From the NCBI GenBank assembly GCA_038745535.1, contig JBCDLI010000066.1, positions 1 to 12,962 of the forward strand: 12,962 nucleotides of DNA, read 5' to 3'. Shown here in pieces: positions 7,727 through 12,962 of the stretch. Below the pieces are notes generated by a model that was not told the origin of the DNA, did not search any database, and saw nothing but the letters and a program-made list of their open reading frames with translations. The translations under genes were made by a program, and so were the position numbers. Numbering within the stretch: position 1 is the stretch's first letter; each line of letters opens with the position of its first letter. The DNA is from JBCDLI01 sp038745535 (lineage in GTDB: Bacteria > Pseudomonadota > Alphaproteobacteria > Rhizobiales > Rhizobiaceae).

Positions 7727-8544
7727 AGACTGCTGCCCTCCAGATGGGCCCAGCGAAATGAGCGTTGAGAAAGCAGGAGCAAAAGGCGGTCAATTGCGAA
7801 TGCCAGCAGCGTGATCCACAACACGTAAGGTAGGATCACGTCCATCGCCAAGAACCGCCGCACCAGGAATATCCGGTAGCCAAGCCCCGACGTTGAAGCG
7901 ATTGCCTCTGCGGAGATGAGAAATATCCACCCCGGCACAAGGCCGAGACGAATAGCTGTCACGAGCTTTGGCAAGACTTGAGGCAGCACCAGGCGGACAA
8001 TCATCTGCCACGTGGTTGCGCCCAGTGTTTGCGCTTTGATGATCAGCTCGGTGGGAATATCCATCACCGCCTGCGCCGTTGCCCGCGTCATCACCGGTGC
8101 GGTGCCAAGTGCGACCAGCATAATCTTCGATGCTTCACCAAGGCCTACCATGATGAACAGTATCGGGAGTATCGTAATGGGCGGAATGAGCGAAATCGCG
8201 GAAATATAAGGCGATAGTGCAGCACGCGCGTGCGGTATAAACCCAACGAGCACGCCGACGATAAGCGCAAATAGCGTGGCGACTGCCATGCCGAGACCCA
8301 GCCGCCACAAACTGTCGACAGTGTCGAGCCACAGGATCAAGTCGCCCGTGCGTCTGTCCGGTTCAAACGCGTAACGCCAGAACGTCGAGCCCATTTGCTC
8401 AATGGACGGCAGGAGCTTGTCAGCCGGATTTTCAAGCCGTCGTTGGTGGCTTGCAATCGCGTAAAAGACAACCGTGGCGACGAACGGTACCGCCGCCAAT
8501 GCAAGCCCCAAGGCCCGACCCGGTCTGAGATTGATGAGACGCAC
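7723..8544 (-). CDS. ABC transporter permease (guanidine importer)
   Basis: A 273-residue inner-membrane permease of the BPD_transp_1 family, nitrate/sulfonate/taurine type (COG0600). Hydrophobic helices are seen near residues 11-31, 83-103, 113-133, 139-158, 200-217 and 240-258. The cytoplasmic EAA loop that docks to the ATPase is about 165-188 (AQTLGATTWQMIVRLVLP). A GTG start is used 21 bp after the binding-protein stop. No strong ribosome site is visible, so translation probably depends on the upstream gene. The stop overlaps the ATPase start. Substrate specificity to guanidine is inferred from the binding-protein type and the riboswitch. Confidence 0.93.
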   Translation of the reverse strand: MRLINLRPGRALGLALAAVPFVATVVFYAIASHQRRLENPADKLLPSIEQMGSTFWRYAFEPDRRTGDLILWLDTVDSLWRLGLGMAVATLFALIVGVLVGFIPHARAALSPYISAISLIPPITILPILFIMVGLGEASKIMLVALGTAPVMTRATAQAVMDIPTELIIKAQTLGATTWQMIVRLVLPQVLPKLVTAIRLGLVPGWIFLISAEAIASTSGLGYRIFLVRRFLAMDVILPYVLWITLLAFAIDRLLLLLSQRSFRWAHLEGSSL

Positions 8545-8565
8545 GACGCTATGGGGTTTCGACGA

Positions 8566-9627
8566 TCAGAGCTCGCCGCTAGCCGCCATTTCCATGAAGC
8601 TGGTGTCAAACCGAAGTTTTACATTGGCTTCATCGCCGTAGACCGAGCCATCGGGAAACGCGACGCCGACAAATTCTGCCGACGGCGCGCCTTCACCCAG
8701 AATGCCCTTGTCGAACAAAAACTCCGCGACGAACTGCATGGTTTGAGGCAATTCAGCAGATTTTGTAAATTCAACACCTTCAGCCGGTTCATAGAACATC
8801 TTGGTGGTCGCCAATTGCGCATTGTAGCCCGCAAGATCGGTGCCGGAAGCTTCCGCCATGGCAGTCAGCGCGGCTTCGTCACCGGCTGCCATAAGCGTCA
8901 TGGCCTCATACCATGCGCCAGTGAGTGCTTTGCCAAAATCGGGGTTAGCTGCGAGCGTTTCTGTGTTGACCATCATGATGTCGATGATCTCGCCCGGGAT
9001 ATTTGATGAATCAAAGACCTTCGTCGAGCCCGGCGTTGCTTCAATCTCCGATAGGAGCGGATTCCAAGTCACCACAGACGTTACGTCGTCGGTTGCATAG
9101 GCGGCAATCATGTCGGCATCGGATGTGTTCACGACTGTCAGATCACGTTCCGACATCCCGACGCCGTCCAGCGCTCGTGCCAGCAGATAGTGCGACACCG
9201 ACAGTTCAACCAAATTGACGTTTTGACCGGAAAGCGCCTCAACGGTGTCGCCCTCTTTCAGCACAATGCCATCATTGCCGTTGGAGAAATCGCCGACGAT
9301 CAAAGCCGTGGTGTCAACGCCGCCGCCTGCCGGGATAGAGAGCGCATCCATATTGGTCATGGAGCAGCCATCGTACTGTCCGGCGGTGTATTGATTGATG
9401 GACTCCACGTAGTCATTGATCTGCACGATCTCGACATCAATCCCGTATTTCTCCGCCCATTTGTCCATGATCCCAGAGTCTTCGATGTAGCCCCATGGCA
9501 TCCAGCCGACATAGATCGACCAGCACACGCTGAATTCGGTTTTTTCCGCGGCTTGCGCATGGTGGTTAAAGCTCAATGCCGTGAGTGCTGCCGTCGCAAA
9601 CGCTGCAACTCGTATTGTCTTGATCAT
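8566..9627 (-). CDS. Periplasmic substrate-binding protein, urea-carboxylase/guanidine-associated type
   Basis: A 353-residue solute-binding protein. A Sec signal peptide (residues 1-26, MIKTIRVAAF... to AQA) precedes the mature region CWSIYVGWMPWGYIEDSGI and the motif NDYVESINQYTAGQYDGCSM. These closely resemble the periplasmic proteins named after the urea carboxylase region (TIGR03427 type), whose partner enzyme is now known to act on guanidine. It probably captures guanidine for the adjacent permease and ATPase. The ATG at 9627 was chosen because it directly precedes the signal peptide and has an AGAGAGG site about 10 nt upstream. A longer in-frame reading to 9699 would bury the signal. 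The gene is first in the operon and is headed by a guanidine-I riboswitch. Confidence 0.93.
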   Translation of the reverse strand: MIKTIRVAAFATAALTALSFNHHAQAAEKTEFSVCWSIYVGWMPWGYIEDSGIMDKWAEKYGIDVEIVQINDYVESINQYTAGQYDGCSMTNMDALSIPAGGGVDTTALIVGDFSNGNDGIVLKEGDTVEALSGQNVNLVELSVSHYLLARALDGVGMSERDLTVVNTSDADMIAAYATDDVTSVVTWNPLLSEIEATPGSTKVFDSSNIPGEIIDIMMVNTETLAANPDFGKALTGAWYEAMTLMAAGDEAALTAMAEASGTDLAGYNAQLATTKMFYEPAEGVEFTKSAELPQTMQFVAEFLFDKGILGEGAPSAEFVGVAFPDGSVYGDEANVKLRFDTSFMEMAASGEL

Positions 9628-9695
9628 CTGGTTCTCGCCTCTCTGCTTCATTGCGCTGGCCACGGTAGGTGACCAACGATATTTCTGAGATTTGA

Positions 9696-9724
9696 GCACG
9701 CAGTCCGGAAGAAGGCTCGCGTGC
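9696..9724 (-). other. Hairpin in riboswitch expression platform
   Basis: A 6-bp perfect stem (GCACGC at 9719-9724 on the minus strand, pairing with GCGTGC at 9696-9701) with a 17-nt loop lies 8 nt after the aptamer. No T-run follows, so it does not look like an intrinsic terminator. It may be part of a translational or Rho-dependent switch. A second small stem (GGTCAC/GTGGCC, about 9659-9675) lies nearer the ribosome site. Confidence 0.35.
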
Positions 9725-9732
9725 GCAAACCT

Positions 9733-9850
9733 GTGCAGATGTCTCCCGGGATTTTGCCCCGCCGTGTGACCAGCCAGTTGGGCTGGATGGCAACTCTTGG
9801 ACCAGCGTCTTTGAAACTCGAAAGACCGGAACCCTAGATGCCGACTGCAC
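9733..9850 (-). promoter_or_regulatory. Guanidine-I (ykkC) riboswitch aptamer
   Basis: On the minus strand the leader of the binding-protein gene contains all recognisable conserved blocks of the guanidine-I aptamer, in order. They are CTAGGGTTCCGGT (9825-9837), a GTCTTT/AAAGAC hairpin (9807-9826), GGTCCAAGAG (9794-9803), a CCAGCC/GGCTGG hairpin (9770-9786), ACACGGCGGGGCAAAA and then CCCGGGAGAC (about 9740-9765). The element is closed by a perfect 6-bp P1 stem, GTGCAG (9845-9850) with CTGCAC (9733-9738). This class binds guanidinium and usually turns on export, import or degradation genes. It sits between the sigma-54 promoter and the first gene of the operon. Confidence 0.93.
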
Positions 9851-9861
9851 GTGGCTCATCA

Positions 9862-9877
9862 TGCAATGATTGTGCCA
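9862..9877 (-). promoter_or_regulatory. Sigma-54 (RpoN) -24/-12 promoter
   Basis: The minus strand reads TGGCACAATCATTGCA, which matches the sigma-54 consensus TGGCACR-N4-TTGCW at every defined position, with the essential GG and GC exactly 12 nt apart. The predicted start near 9851 lies at the very 5' end of the riboswitch P1 stem, so the transcript begins with the aptamer. Sigma-54 promoters need an activator, and NtrC is the natural candidate for a nitrogen-acquisition operon. No convincing NtrC dyad was found between 9878 and 10037. An 8-bp palindrome TGTGCACA at 9952-9959 and nearby AT-rich DNA are the only candidates for activator or IHF contacts. Confidence 0.82.
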
Positions 9878-10037
9878 GACGCTTGAGGCACTCCAATTCG
9901 AAGCAATGGAAGTCTGCTTGCCCGCCGCGTTGGGTGCGAGTGATTAATTTATGTGCACACAACCTATTCTGTAAGCGCACAAGCACTTTCGCAGCGCAGC
10001 GGTATTGGAGAGGTCTCATAAAACCAGCAGTGAGATT

Positions 10038-10295
10038 TTAGCCAGTTTCCATCACCAGCAGCACGAGCGCTTCCTCGTTCTCGCTTGTGTTTCTGATCTG
10101 GCGGCTTTCGCCACGCGGGAAGTGCATAAGGAATGCCAGATTGTAGGACGGCACTCGGATCGCAGGCGCTGGAGCTTCATCAATGTATTTCAGCATCGCC
10201 CGGACCTCTGCGACGTCTACAGGGCTAGTTGGCCGCAGCGGAGTATCGCCTGGAAGAATGTCTTCCAAATACTCCATGATGACCGGACCCGCAAT
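10038..10295 (-). pseudogene. Remnant: glutathione S-transferase fragment joined to a cupin-like tail
   Basis: The open stretch from about 10292 down to 10122 translates to a piece of glutathione S-transferase spanning the end of the thioredoxin fold and the start of the helical domain (GPVIMEYLED, LRPTSPVD, LKYIDEAPAPAIRVPSYN). It lacks the N-terminal ~45 residues and most of the C-terminal domain. The last ~30 residues (HFPRGESRQIRNTSENEEA, then VLLVMETG and TAA) read instead like the C-terminus of a small cupin protein. The piece therefore looks like a fusion of two scraps. No plausible start or ribosome site is seen. It is unlikely to be functional and lies just upstream of the guanidine operon promoter. 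Confidence 0.6.
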
Positions 10296-10409
10296 GGTGC
10301 CTTGCCGCTTAGAATACCCATCAACACAATGCACACACTCACGAGGATGATCGTGAAAATGTTGGGGCGAATATAGGTCAGATGTTCGCCCCGCACCGCG
10401 CCTACGCGC

Positions 10410-10763
10410 GCGGCGGCAACCATCCATGCGAAGGCACCTGAGACGACCGCGGTGCTCTGCGCCAACGACCGTTTGGCGCTAGGCGCACTTAAGCATTTCG
10501 AAACAGTAGGACTCGACTGCCCGGGTGACATCTCAATCACCGGCTTTAATGACATGCCGTTCCTCGACATGATCAAACCGGGCCTTACCACCGTGCGCGT
10601 GCAGCAATTCCGTGCCGGAGCCAAGGCAGCAAGCCTGCTACTCGACATCATCGACGGCAATGACGACCGTGTGCCAACGAAAACAATTCTGCCAGTTCAT
10701 CTCGTTGAGCGACAGAGCGTGGCGAAGCCCAGAGGTACAGTTACCGAAAAACTGGTTGGATAG
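10410..10763 (+). pseudogene. LacI-family transcriptional regulator, C-terminal remnant
   Basis: About 115 residues of the sugar-binding (effector) domain of a LacI/PurR-type repressor: VLCANDRLALGALKHFE, the conserved DISITGFNDMPFLDMI motif, PGLTTVRVQQFRAGAKAASLLL, and a C-terminal LPVHLVERQSVAKP. The DNA-binding helix-turn-helix and the first two thirds of the effector domain are missing. Similarity stops near 10410, where minus-strand debris begins. A GTG at 10452 could start a short product, but it could not bind DNA. This is the stump of a lost regulator gene. Confidence 0.78.
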
Positions 10764-11280
10764 AAGCCGGTTTGCGTGCCCGGATAAGATTGATGGCATG
10801 ATTGCGTGTTGGCATGACAAGCCAACCTGTTGGACTGTCACGGCTACAATCAAACGCTGGAGCTTTCTGCCATACCTAAACTTACCATTTGAAGCGCGTC
10901 TTCCGTGCCTTGCGCGACTTTCAAAAAACAAAGCAGCACGCCGAACAGTTAGGCGCCGGTCAAAACGTATGGTTCGCGAAAGGCTTCGCGATCGAAAGCG
11001 CTACGCGGCCAGGAAAGATTTGTAAGTCGTCGGTGTTGATGAAGCCTGTGTGTTCTGTAACGCACTGCTTACCTGACTGATCTGGAAACTCGTGCAATAG
11101 AAAGCGAGCCTGCCGCTTAAAGGCTGCGAAAGCGAACACTGAAGGGAGAAAAATCGGCACGAACCGACTTTGGTAAAGCCGCAAAACGTGAGCCCACCTT
11201 ATCACCCCGCTTCCCTAGTGCCCGATCTTCGATGCGAAGAACACGAGAACTTTCGACCGCTCATTGTTGAAACCGGAAAC
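10764..11280. other. Gene-poor stretch, no recognisable coding sequence
   Basis: About 500 bp between the LacI remnant and the small membrane-protein gene. Short open frames exist on both strands (for example a basic 75-residue reading at 10798-11025), but none has a good ribosome site or recognisable motif. Two small perfect hairpins are visible: GTTGGC/GCCAAC at 10808-10826 and TCGCGAA/TTCGCGA at 10974-10991. No tRNA, insertion sequence ends or repeat array were seen. It fits with continued decay of the region. Confidence 0.5.
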
Positions 11281-11307
11281 CATCGCGAGGGTGGGATGCT
11301 CGCGATG
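11281..11307 (-). terminator. Inverted repeat downstream of small membrane-protein gene
   Basis: A perfect 9-bp inverted repeat, CATCGCGAG and CTCGCGATG, with a 9-nt loop, begins 16 bp after the stop of the 55-residue gene. On the minus strand the stem is followed by GTTTCCGGTTTC, which is only weakly T-rich. It could be a weak intrinsic terminator or an mRNA 3'-end stabiliser. Confidence 0.4.
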
Positions 11308-11323
11308 ATGAATTTTCGGAACT

Positions 11324-11491
11324 CTAGTACATGCTCGGGGTTGTAGCGAAATGGACGATGGCACCCATAAAGCCCAAACAAAAAAACAGGCCGACCAACG
11401 TCTCTGACACTTTTTCAAACGGCGTTAGACGACGCGGCTGTGTCTTTCCCAAAAGCAGGAGGTCCACTTGATGTTGAGATCTGGTTTTCAT
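11324..11491 (-). CDS. Small single-helix membrane protein (55 aa), unknown function
   Basis: The ATG at 11491 has a strong AAAGGAAG ribosome site 5 nt upstream, which decides the start over a longer reading to 11578. The 55-residue product begins MKTRSQHQVDLLLLGKTQPR. A basic cytoplasmic segment (about residues 1-26) is followed by one hydrophobic helix at about 32-48 (LVGLFFCLGFMGAIVHF) and a short tail ending TTPSMY. I do not recognise the family. It is divergent from the LuxR-type regulator, with 139 bp between them, so it is a possible target of that regulator. A hairpin follows the stop. Confidence 0.6.
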   Translation of the reverse strand: MKTRSQHQVDLLLLGKTQPRRLTPFEKVSETLVGLFFCLGFMGAIVHFATTPSMY

Positions 11492-11583
11492 CCAAACTTC
11501 CTTTCTCTGAACACTCGGAATGGCTGTTATGATGAAGCAGTGACGCGTATTCGCAATCCAGTCTTGGGGGCATGGCACGAGAC

Positions 11584-11599
11584 TAGTCAGAAGCGACTA
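11584..11599. promoter_or_regulatory. Short dyad upstream of luxR-type gene (candidate operator)
   Basis: TAGTC-N6-GACTA forms a 16-bp dyad 31 bp before the LuxR-family start codon, in the divergent intergenic region. It is shorter than classical lux or tra boxes (18-20 bp). An operator for the adjacent regulator is only a suggestion. Confidence 0.3.
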
Positions 11600-11630
11600 A
11601 GAGAAAATAACTCTAAGTTAATCATAAAAA

Positions 11631-12380
11631 ATGGGTAATCAGGGTTCGGCCGATATCCTTTCAACCTGCGAGCAATCACTTGTGGTGCTGCGCCGTGCAG
11701 ATACCAGTTACGAAGTGTTTCGCGTGCTCAAAACGATAGGTACTACAATTAGTCTGCCGTTCTTTTCGATTATTAGTTTACCCGGCAAAGACGATGAGCA
11801 GCTGTCACCATCGTCAATGCTTTCAAACTGCCCTCCTGAAATGGTGCTGGAGTATGATGAACGCGGGCTTTTGAAAAACAGCCCGGTGATTGCTTATCTT
11901 CGAAACAGGACAAGCCCACTGCCGTGGGAACTGGACAACGTGAATTTGGAACGTCCCGATGATGAACGCGAGGGGGTGGCCGAGCTATTTAGCCGGTTCG
12001 GCATCACCGGAGGGGTCTACTTTCCAACTTATGACGCACAGAAGCGTCGCGGAGCTGTGTCTTTTTCTGGTCCGGTTGGCCGGAAACCAGAATTTTCGTC
12101 CAGTGAAACCGCCCTCCTTGCAATGGTTGCGCAGCGCAGTTTCGTTCGAGCAACGGCTCATCTGAACGCCCAACCTGAGAGCAAACCGTTGTTGAGCTCT
12201 CGCGAGCTTGAGTGCCTTCGGTGGACTGCTTCCGGCAAAACAAGCCATGAGATCGGTCTGATTTTGGGCATCTCGGAGCACACGGTCGACAATCACCTCA
12301 CGTCGGTGTGCAAAAAACTCAATGCCGACAATCGAGCGCACGCCGTGTGGCGAGCGGTGCAGAAAGGCCTCCTCGAATGA
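11631..12380 (+). CDS. LuxR-family transcriptional regulator with atypical autoinducer-binding domain
   Basis: A 249-residue cytoplasmic regulator. It has an autoinducer-binding-like domain (about residues 15-175) and a C-terminal GerE/LuxR helix-turn-helix (about 187-247: SSRELECLRWTASGKTSHEI, then GISEHTVDNHL). Aligning its pocket with TraR spacing, Y75, P85, W99 and G127 correspond to the conserved Y61, P71, W85 and G113. However, the W57 position is Met71, and the D70 position, which holds the acyl-homoserine-lactone amide, is Ser84. It may therefore sense a different ligand or none. No luxI-like synthase gene is in the window. The ATG lacks a good ribosome site. It is coupled by ATGA to the following PAS gene. 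Confidence 0.9.
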   Translation: MGNQGSADILSTCEQSLVVLRRADTSYEVFRVLKTIGTTISLPFFSIISLPGKDDEQLSPSSMLSNCPPEMVLEYDERGLLKNSPVIAYLRNRTSPLPWELDNVNLERPDDEREGVAELFSRFGITGGVYFPTYDAQKRRGAVSFSGPVGRKPEFSSSETALLAMVAQRSFVRATAHLNAQPESKPLLSSRELECLRWTASGKTSHEIGLILGISEHTVDNHLTSVCKKLNADNRAHAVWRAVQKGLLE

Positions 12381-12835
12381 TCTCATCTACTTTGCATATC
12401 ACTGCAGATGTCGAGCAACGTGCTTCCCAAGACCTTTCGGAGGTGATGCCGGAGGCGGGTGACTTGCTTGATGCGCTTGCTAGCTTCGATCGCTATGGCC
12501 TTTGGCGCTTCGATATACAAAAAGGCTTGGTTTACTGGTCGCGCGATGTCTATCTCATCCATGGATTGGAGCCGAAACAGGGACCAGTCGACATTCAAAA
12601 AGCGCTCAACGCCTATCATCTCGATGATCGCGCGGCGGTGGCAAATTGCTTAGAGGAAGCAATCCGAAAGAAAACGGGATTTCGCTTCGTCCTACGCATT
12701 CAGGTAGGCTTGTCCGACGTCAAACTGGTCAAGTCGACAGGGATATTCCGGACCACAAGCGATGGTCGCGAAGAACTCTTTGGTTCATTTTCCGAATTTC
12801 AAACGCCGATCCGAACTGTCGCCATTGGAGTGTGA
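12377..12835 (+). CDS. Small PAS-domain protein, translationally coupled to the LuxR regulator
   Basis: A 152-residue soluble protein dominated by one PAS fold of the PAS_3 type (about residues 38-142). It shows the usual YGLWRFDIQKGLVYWSRDVY opening (G41-x-W43...D46, YWS 53-55) and a GSFSEFQ-like ending (136-141). No kinase, GGDEF or other output domain follows, so it must act on a partner. Its ATG overlaps the LuxR stop (ATGA), which points to that regulator as the partner. It may bring a second input such as a cofactor or small molecule. The N-terminal 37 residues are unassigned. The start at 12377 was preferred over the longer frame from 12308, which would lie within the luxR gene. Confidence 0.85.
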   Translation: MISSTLHITADVEQRASQDLSEVMPEAGDLLDALASFDRYGLWRFDIQKGLVYWSRDVYLIHGLEPKQGPVDIQKALNAYHLDDRAAVANCLEEAIRKKTGFRFVLRIQVGLSDVKLVKSTGIFRTTSDGREELFGSFSEFQTPIRTVAIGV

Positions 12836-12880
12836 CATTTATTGGCATTTTTGACCAATCTAGCTGTGAAGACACCGGGC

Positions 12881-12892
12881 GGGGGGGGGGGG
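12881..12892 (+). repeat. Poly-G homopolymer tract (12 G)
   Basis: Twelve consecutive G follow GGGC, 45 bp after the PAS gene stop, in a 127-bp end segment with no recognised gene. Such tracts slip in replication and can act as phase-variable switches. They are also frequent assembly or sequencing artefacts. Confidence 0.8.
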
Positions 12893-12962
12893 CCGAAGGA
12901 CTGGCTGAGCGGAGGTCGGCACTTTAGTCGATTTTCTCCAAGACTTGTTCATTATGGGATGA

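Noticed and set aside
9628..9699. A longer start for the guanidine binding protein
   Set aside because: The extra 24 residues would precede and spoil a clear Sec signal peptide, and they come from the riboswitch leader.
9952..9980. NtrC enhancer site upstream of the sigma-54 promoter (TGTGCACA and GCGCAC half-sites)
   Set aside because: Spacing and sequence do not fit the TGCAC-N-GTGCA dyad well enough to call it.
10307..10390. Short minus-strand hydrophobic stretch (TYIRPNIFTIILVSV and so on), possible permease fragment
   Set aside because: Only about 28 residues, too short to assign to a family. It is noted only as part of the mosaic region.
10798..11025. 75-residue basic open frame in the gene-poor stretch
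   Set aside because: No ribosome site or recognisable motif. Its basic tail looks like chance reading of GC-rich DNA.
11574..11590. TGGCACGAGACTAGTC before the LuxR gene as a second sigma-54 promoter
   Set aside because: The -24 element matches, but the -12 TTGC is absent (TAGT instead).
12646..12927. Open frame running through the poly-G tract as a phase-variable gene
   Set aside because: Most of it is an out-of-frame shadow of the PAS gene, and the part beyond shows no recognisable protein features.

Overview
The window looks alphaproteobacterial. Coding is dense, GC content is moderate, genes are joined by 4-bp ATGA/GTGA overlaps, one solute-binding protein carries a Tat signal, and a LuxR-type regulator is present. 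The genus cannot be told from the sequence alone.

Right-to-left block, about 9880 to 2837 (minus strand). A near-consensus sigma-54 promoter (9862-9877) is followed almost at once by a guanidine-I (ykkC) riboswitch aptamer (9733-9850). These lead into a tight gene run: a periplasmic binding protein of the urea-carboxylase/guanidine-associated type, an ABC permease, an ABC ATPase, a ureohydrolase with guanidine-hydrolase (GdmH-like) features, a small protein with an extremely histidine-rich N-terminus, an 8-oxoguanine deaminase and a 2-oxoglutarate/Fe(II) oxygenase. I read this as an operon for guanidine uptake and hydrolysis as a nitrogen source, gated by nitrogen limitation (RpoN) and by guanidine itself (riboswitch). 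The last two genes suggest a link to oxidised purines. The His-rich protein sits where HypA/HypB-like nickel chaperones accompany known guanidine hydrolases, and may be an alternative metal-delivery factor.

Left block, 2627 to 1 (minus strand). After a 209-bp gap come a BMP-family (nucleoside/purine-type) solute-binding protein and two ABC permeases, the second cut by the window edge. No ATPase gene lies between them. A 10-bp perfect hairpin separates the binding-protein gene from the permeases.

Middle-right, about 10038 to 11320. This is a decayed region: a GST remnant joined to a cupin-like tail (minus) and the C-terminal third of a LacI-family regulator (plus), followed by about 500 bp without a recognisable gene.

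Right end, 11324 to 12962. A 55-residue one-helix membrane protein (minus) is divergent from a LuxR-family regulator (plus). The regulator lacks two of the usual acyl-homoserine-lactone pocket residues and is translationally coupled to a small PAS-domain protein. A 12-base G homopolymer lies just beyond.
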